DNA from: Atopsyche davidsoni | Lineage: Eukaryota > Arthropoda > Insecta > Trichoptera > Hydrobiosidae | Reading direction: 5' to 3' | NCBI GenBank assembly: GCA_022113835.1 | Contig: JAILWY010000019.1 | Span: 5,852,001-5,916,000 of the forward strand | Length of the DNA stretch: 64,000 bases | Shown: piece after piece, positions 61,148 through 64,000 of the stretch | Numbering within the stretch: the stretch's first letter is position 1 | How the letters are laid out: every line of letters starts with the position of its first letter | Notes under the pieces: generated by a model | The model's database searches: none | The model's input: only the letters and a program-made list of their open reading frames with translations | What the model was told of the DNA's origin: nothing | Position numbers and translations under genes: made by a program

Positions 61148-61800
61148 TGACGGGTTTACGGATTTAAATTCATCCGTACTTCAGAATGAAAGTTTTAAGG
61201 GTTTAAGGGACTTGGATTCCTCCTTATTTCAAAGAGTGTGATTTTCACGAATTGAAACTCGTCCGTATTTTAGATTGAGAAAGATTCACAGATTTAGAAT
61301 AATCCATATTTCATAAAGTGGAAGCATCACGGACTGACGTCCGTTCGTATTTTAGAGTGAGGAAGTTTCACACACTTGCATTCATCCGTATTTTAGAGGG
61401 TGGAAGTTTTGCAGATTTACGTACATTCATATTTCAGGATATTTCATTCGTTCGTACTAGTGGAAGTTTCACGGACTGAAATTCATTCGTATTTAAGAAT
61501 GAAGAAAGTTTACGGTGAGTGAGGGAGATTCATGAATTTGAAGTAATATGTATATCAGAATGAAAGTTTTACAGACTTATTTCAAGGACTTGCATTCATC
61601 CGTATTTCAAAGGGCAAAAGTTCCACAGATTACAAACATCCATAAATCAGAAATCTCAGAGACTTGCATTCATTCGTATTTCAGGGGATTTTACAGAATT
61701 ACATTCGCCTGTATTCCAGAGGGGGAATTTCACGCACTAAGATTCGTCCGTATTTAGAAATCAGAGTAGCACGGACTTACATTCAAAGGTATTTTAGAAA
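61148..61800 (+). repeat. Degenerate tandem array, about 50-bp unit
   Basis: About a dozen diverged units follow the pattern TTTCACGGACTTGCATTCAT followed by CCGTATTTCAGAGTGGAAG. The CATTCRTCCGTATTT core is seen repeatedly, for example near 61168, 61256, 61388, 61469, 61596 and 61668. Unit length varies between about 40 and 65 bp. Open frames within it arise from the repeat. Confidence 0.85.
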
Positions 61801-62284
61801 TCTCGCTATAAGCATTATATATAATCATAAAGGTAAAAAAAAGTTGGCTATAATCATTTAGAATAAGTCAGTTTTAATAAACATATTTTAAATGATCTAA
61901 TCTATTGAGAGATAATATTAAAACTGACGACTAGAAGATATCCACGACAGACTTGTAATACTCTACATTGAAATAACAAATGTCCAAGAAATTTCGATCG
62001 TTTTTGTTTGCGAGAGATTTCGCTTCTTCGGAGAATCTAAAAAAGATATTTAAAGGCTTCGTATTAAAAACTATCGTAATCTTATAGCCATGGGGTAGCG
62101 TGTAAAGGCCACACTACCTGTGTCAGGTAACCTGTACACGGAGGAGCGGAACGTTTACACATGTTTACTAAAACAATTATTAAAATAAATCAAATTTGAT
62201 AATCAATAAATAATATCAGAGAGCAAGCTTCTTGTGCCGAATGATTAAGAAATTCAATATTAAAAAAAAAAGAATACTTGGTGG

Positions 62285-63600
62285 AATTCCGTTTTAATAT
62301 TTTTGAGTAAAATACTCGAGTGATTTTCCACGCATTTTCGCCGACCTTTCGCGTAGATTTTATATAATAATAAGCAATTAGGTAAAAAATTGTTTGAGGG
62401 TGAGATTGTCGCAAAGAGATGAAGTGACTGTCAGGTGATAAGGGGTAATGTGATTTAAATGTACCGGACAAGTGAAAGATTCTATACAATTGCAAATTTT
62501 TGTGAACCACTGCTTTCATATTCATGGTGTAATTATCTAAAGTAGTAACTTTGAGGTGTAGCACCAGTTATTCTGTGTCGGGGTTTATCCTGTAGAGTTT
62601 ATCTGTAAATAATAAGTTTTTAAGCAGTAAATGGTTTTTTAAAGATGTGATTTAGCAATAGGGAATAATAGTGGAGACTTATTGATAATAACCTGGTCAT
62701 TAAGCTGGTGCTCCATTGACCTATCTTTTATGAGATTGATTTCTAAAATCTTTTGGCGATTGAGTTTTGTGCCTTTATTGTTAATATGCAAAAGTTTGTG
62801 ATTTAAGTTCTAGTTAAAGTCGTGCTTATTATCAGAGAGGTGGAAGCCGAAGGTAGATGTTTCATCTCTATTTTTCTATTCTCTTATGTGTTCTAGGACA
62901 TTGTGTCGAGGATCTACCTGCCTGGCCACTCTAAGTGGCCAAACAAATGAATCCTCCAACCAAATGACCAAAGATCACATAAGTGGACGGAAAAGGAGAT
63001 ATGAAACATCAACCTTCAGCCTCCACCTTTTTGATAACAAGCACGACTTTAACCAGAACTCCAATCTCAAACTTTTGCATATTAACAATAAAGGCTCAAA
63101 ATTCGATCCCCAGGAAATTTTAGAATCTATCGCATAAAAGATACCACACCGGAGCACCTGCCTAATGACCAGGCTATTTTCAATAAGTCTCCACTATTAT
63201 TCCCTTTTGCTTAATCACATTTTTATAAAAACCATTTACTGCGCAAAAACCTATTATTTACAGATAAACATACCAAAGGACAAACCCCAACACAGGATAA
63301 CTGCTGCTACACCTCAAAGCCACTACTTAAGATAATTACCCCATTAATATAAAAACATTCGCTCACAAAAATTTGCAATTATATAAAAACTCTCACTTGT
63401 CAGGTACATTAAAATAACATTAGCCCTTACAACCTAACAGTCACTCTCTCTCTTTCCGAAAACCTCACCCTGTAACAAATGTTAACCTAATTGCTTATTA
63501 TTATATAAAATCTCACGCTTTTTGATAATGCCAACGTGAAAGGTTGGCGAAACCGGTCACAAATAAAAACGAACATGTGGAAAATCACTCAAGTAATATC
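62285..63600. mobile_element. Large inverted pair of PLE 3' halves
   Basis: Two copies of one PLE tail, about 600-640 bp each, lie head to head: minus arm about 62285-62885, plus arm about 62975-63600, about 90 bp apart. Both encode the end of the PLE endonuclease; the plus arm gives RRYETSTFSLHLFDNKHDFN, then LLHINNKGSKFDP. Both carry the same 3' UTR landmarks (aataagtctccactattatt, tgctacacctcaaag, ttgcttattattatataaaa). The plus arm ends in a well-formed hammerhead motif (63522-63558) and tail; the minus arm has lost most of its hammerhead (cgaaaggtcggcgaaaatgc). 5' truncated, no reverse transcriptase. Confidence 0.85.
63522..63558 (+). ncRNA. Hammerhead ribozyme motif of the PLE plus arm
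   Basis: UUGAUAAUGCCAACGUGAAA, GGUUGG, CGAA, ACCGGU, C at 63558. Stem II is CCAAC/GUUGG flanked by extra pairs. Stem III is the palindrome ACCGGU, suited to dimer folding. The core has UUGAUAA in place of CUGAUGA, so activity is uncertain. Confidence 0.7.
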
Positions 63601-63777
63601 CGAATGGTAAAAAAAATTGTGAATTACCCTTATTTACCACATGTATTTGGGATAAAAAAATTATCGATACTTTGAAATGTTTGCTGAAATCATACGAGCT
63701 TTACAAGTTTACAATTTAGATATTAAATGATACGATAAGATTCAACACTCTCCTTCAAGAAATATATATAATTAAAG

Positions 63778-63820
63778 AATTTATTGTCTCAATTTGATTG
63801 GAACGAGACAATAAATCTAT
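63778..63820. repeat. 12-bp inverted repeat (hairpin)
   Basis: ATTTATTGTCTC and its complement GAGACAATAAAT are separated by 14 bases. No poly(U) or gene context that would make it a terminator; the surrounding sequence is AT-rich and unidentified. Confidence 0.7.
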
Positions 63821-64000
63821 TTAATTAAACTTTGTGCAAACATTTTAATGATCTTCAAACAGTGAAATATAACTTTGAGGAAAGAAGGCATATTCAACCA
63901 TGAAAAATAGCCTCAGTTTACAGAATATATATAAAGAAAAAACATTGACACACATCTGGTTAGGTTATAAAATAGAATATTAAGAAAAAAATTATAGTAG

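Noticed and set aside
62190..62564. 124-codon minus-strand frame
   Set aside because: It lies in the 3' untranslated part of the inverted PLE copy, not in its coding region.
1..64000. CRISPR arrays, operons, ribosome binding sites, functional tRNA or rRNA genes
   Set aside because: None seen; the window is clearly from a eukaryotic nuclear genome, and no complete cloverleaf was found.

Overview
This is an insect-type eukaryotic genome window. It is AT-rich, with intron-rich coding DNA, GT-AG introns and many relics of animal transposons. The only host gene recognised is the 5' part of the ryanodine receptor (RyR) gene, read on the minus strand. Seven coding exons at 23332-23385, 12791-12940, 11867-11920, 4686-4763, 1789-1907, 907-976 and 1-107 join without a frame break. 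They encode the first 210 residues, from MAEAEGGSEQ to ...GISRMKYV, and the gene continues beyond position 1. The species cannot be named from this sequence, but the protein is of the insect RyR type.

Layout from 1 to 23.4 kb: RyR exons 7 to 1 with their introns. The introns hold a mariner relic (about 420-830), a Tc1/mariner-superfamily deletion derivative with intact terminal repeats 29 bp from the exon 4 donor (4147-4650), a pogo-like MITE (14080-14395), a Penelope-like element (PLE) endonuclease remnant with a hammerhead ribozyme motif downstream (14569-15196), a Helitron protein fragment (about 19245-19530), an unexplained GC-rich island (20280-20720), a second hammerhead remnant on the gene's sense strand (22045-22080) and a cluster of tRNA-like SINE modules (22465-22748). 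The RyR start codon is at 23383-23385, with an in-frame stop six codons upstream.

From 23.4 to 64 kb: the region upstream of RyR, where no host coding exon is convincingly seen. It contains two more mariner copies (27683-28491 and 56222-56848), two non-autonomous Helitrons in inverted orientation (50739-51358 and 55554-56190), two TIR elements 10 bp apart (59108-59698 and 59709-60049), PLE 3' ends carrying hammerhead motifs (31718-31870, 35560-35722, 46960-46996, 57922-58265 and 62285-63600) and three degenerate tandem-repeat arrays (31060-31450, 60160-60520 and 61148-61800). It also holds several GC-rich islands with promoter-like features. One is an 82-nt polypurine tract, one a (GGTC)n run, two carry CAAGATGGC motifs, and one has a perfect DR1 nuclear-receptor half-site pair.

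The most distinctive feature is the repeated occurrence of PLE-type hammerhead motifs. Several sit in head-to-head inverted pairs, and each better-preserved copy keeps a short palindromic stem III. None of the mobile elements looks capable of moving itself as it stands in this window.
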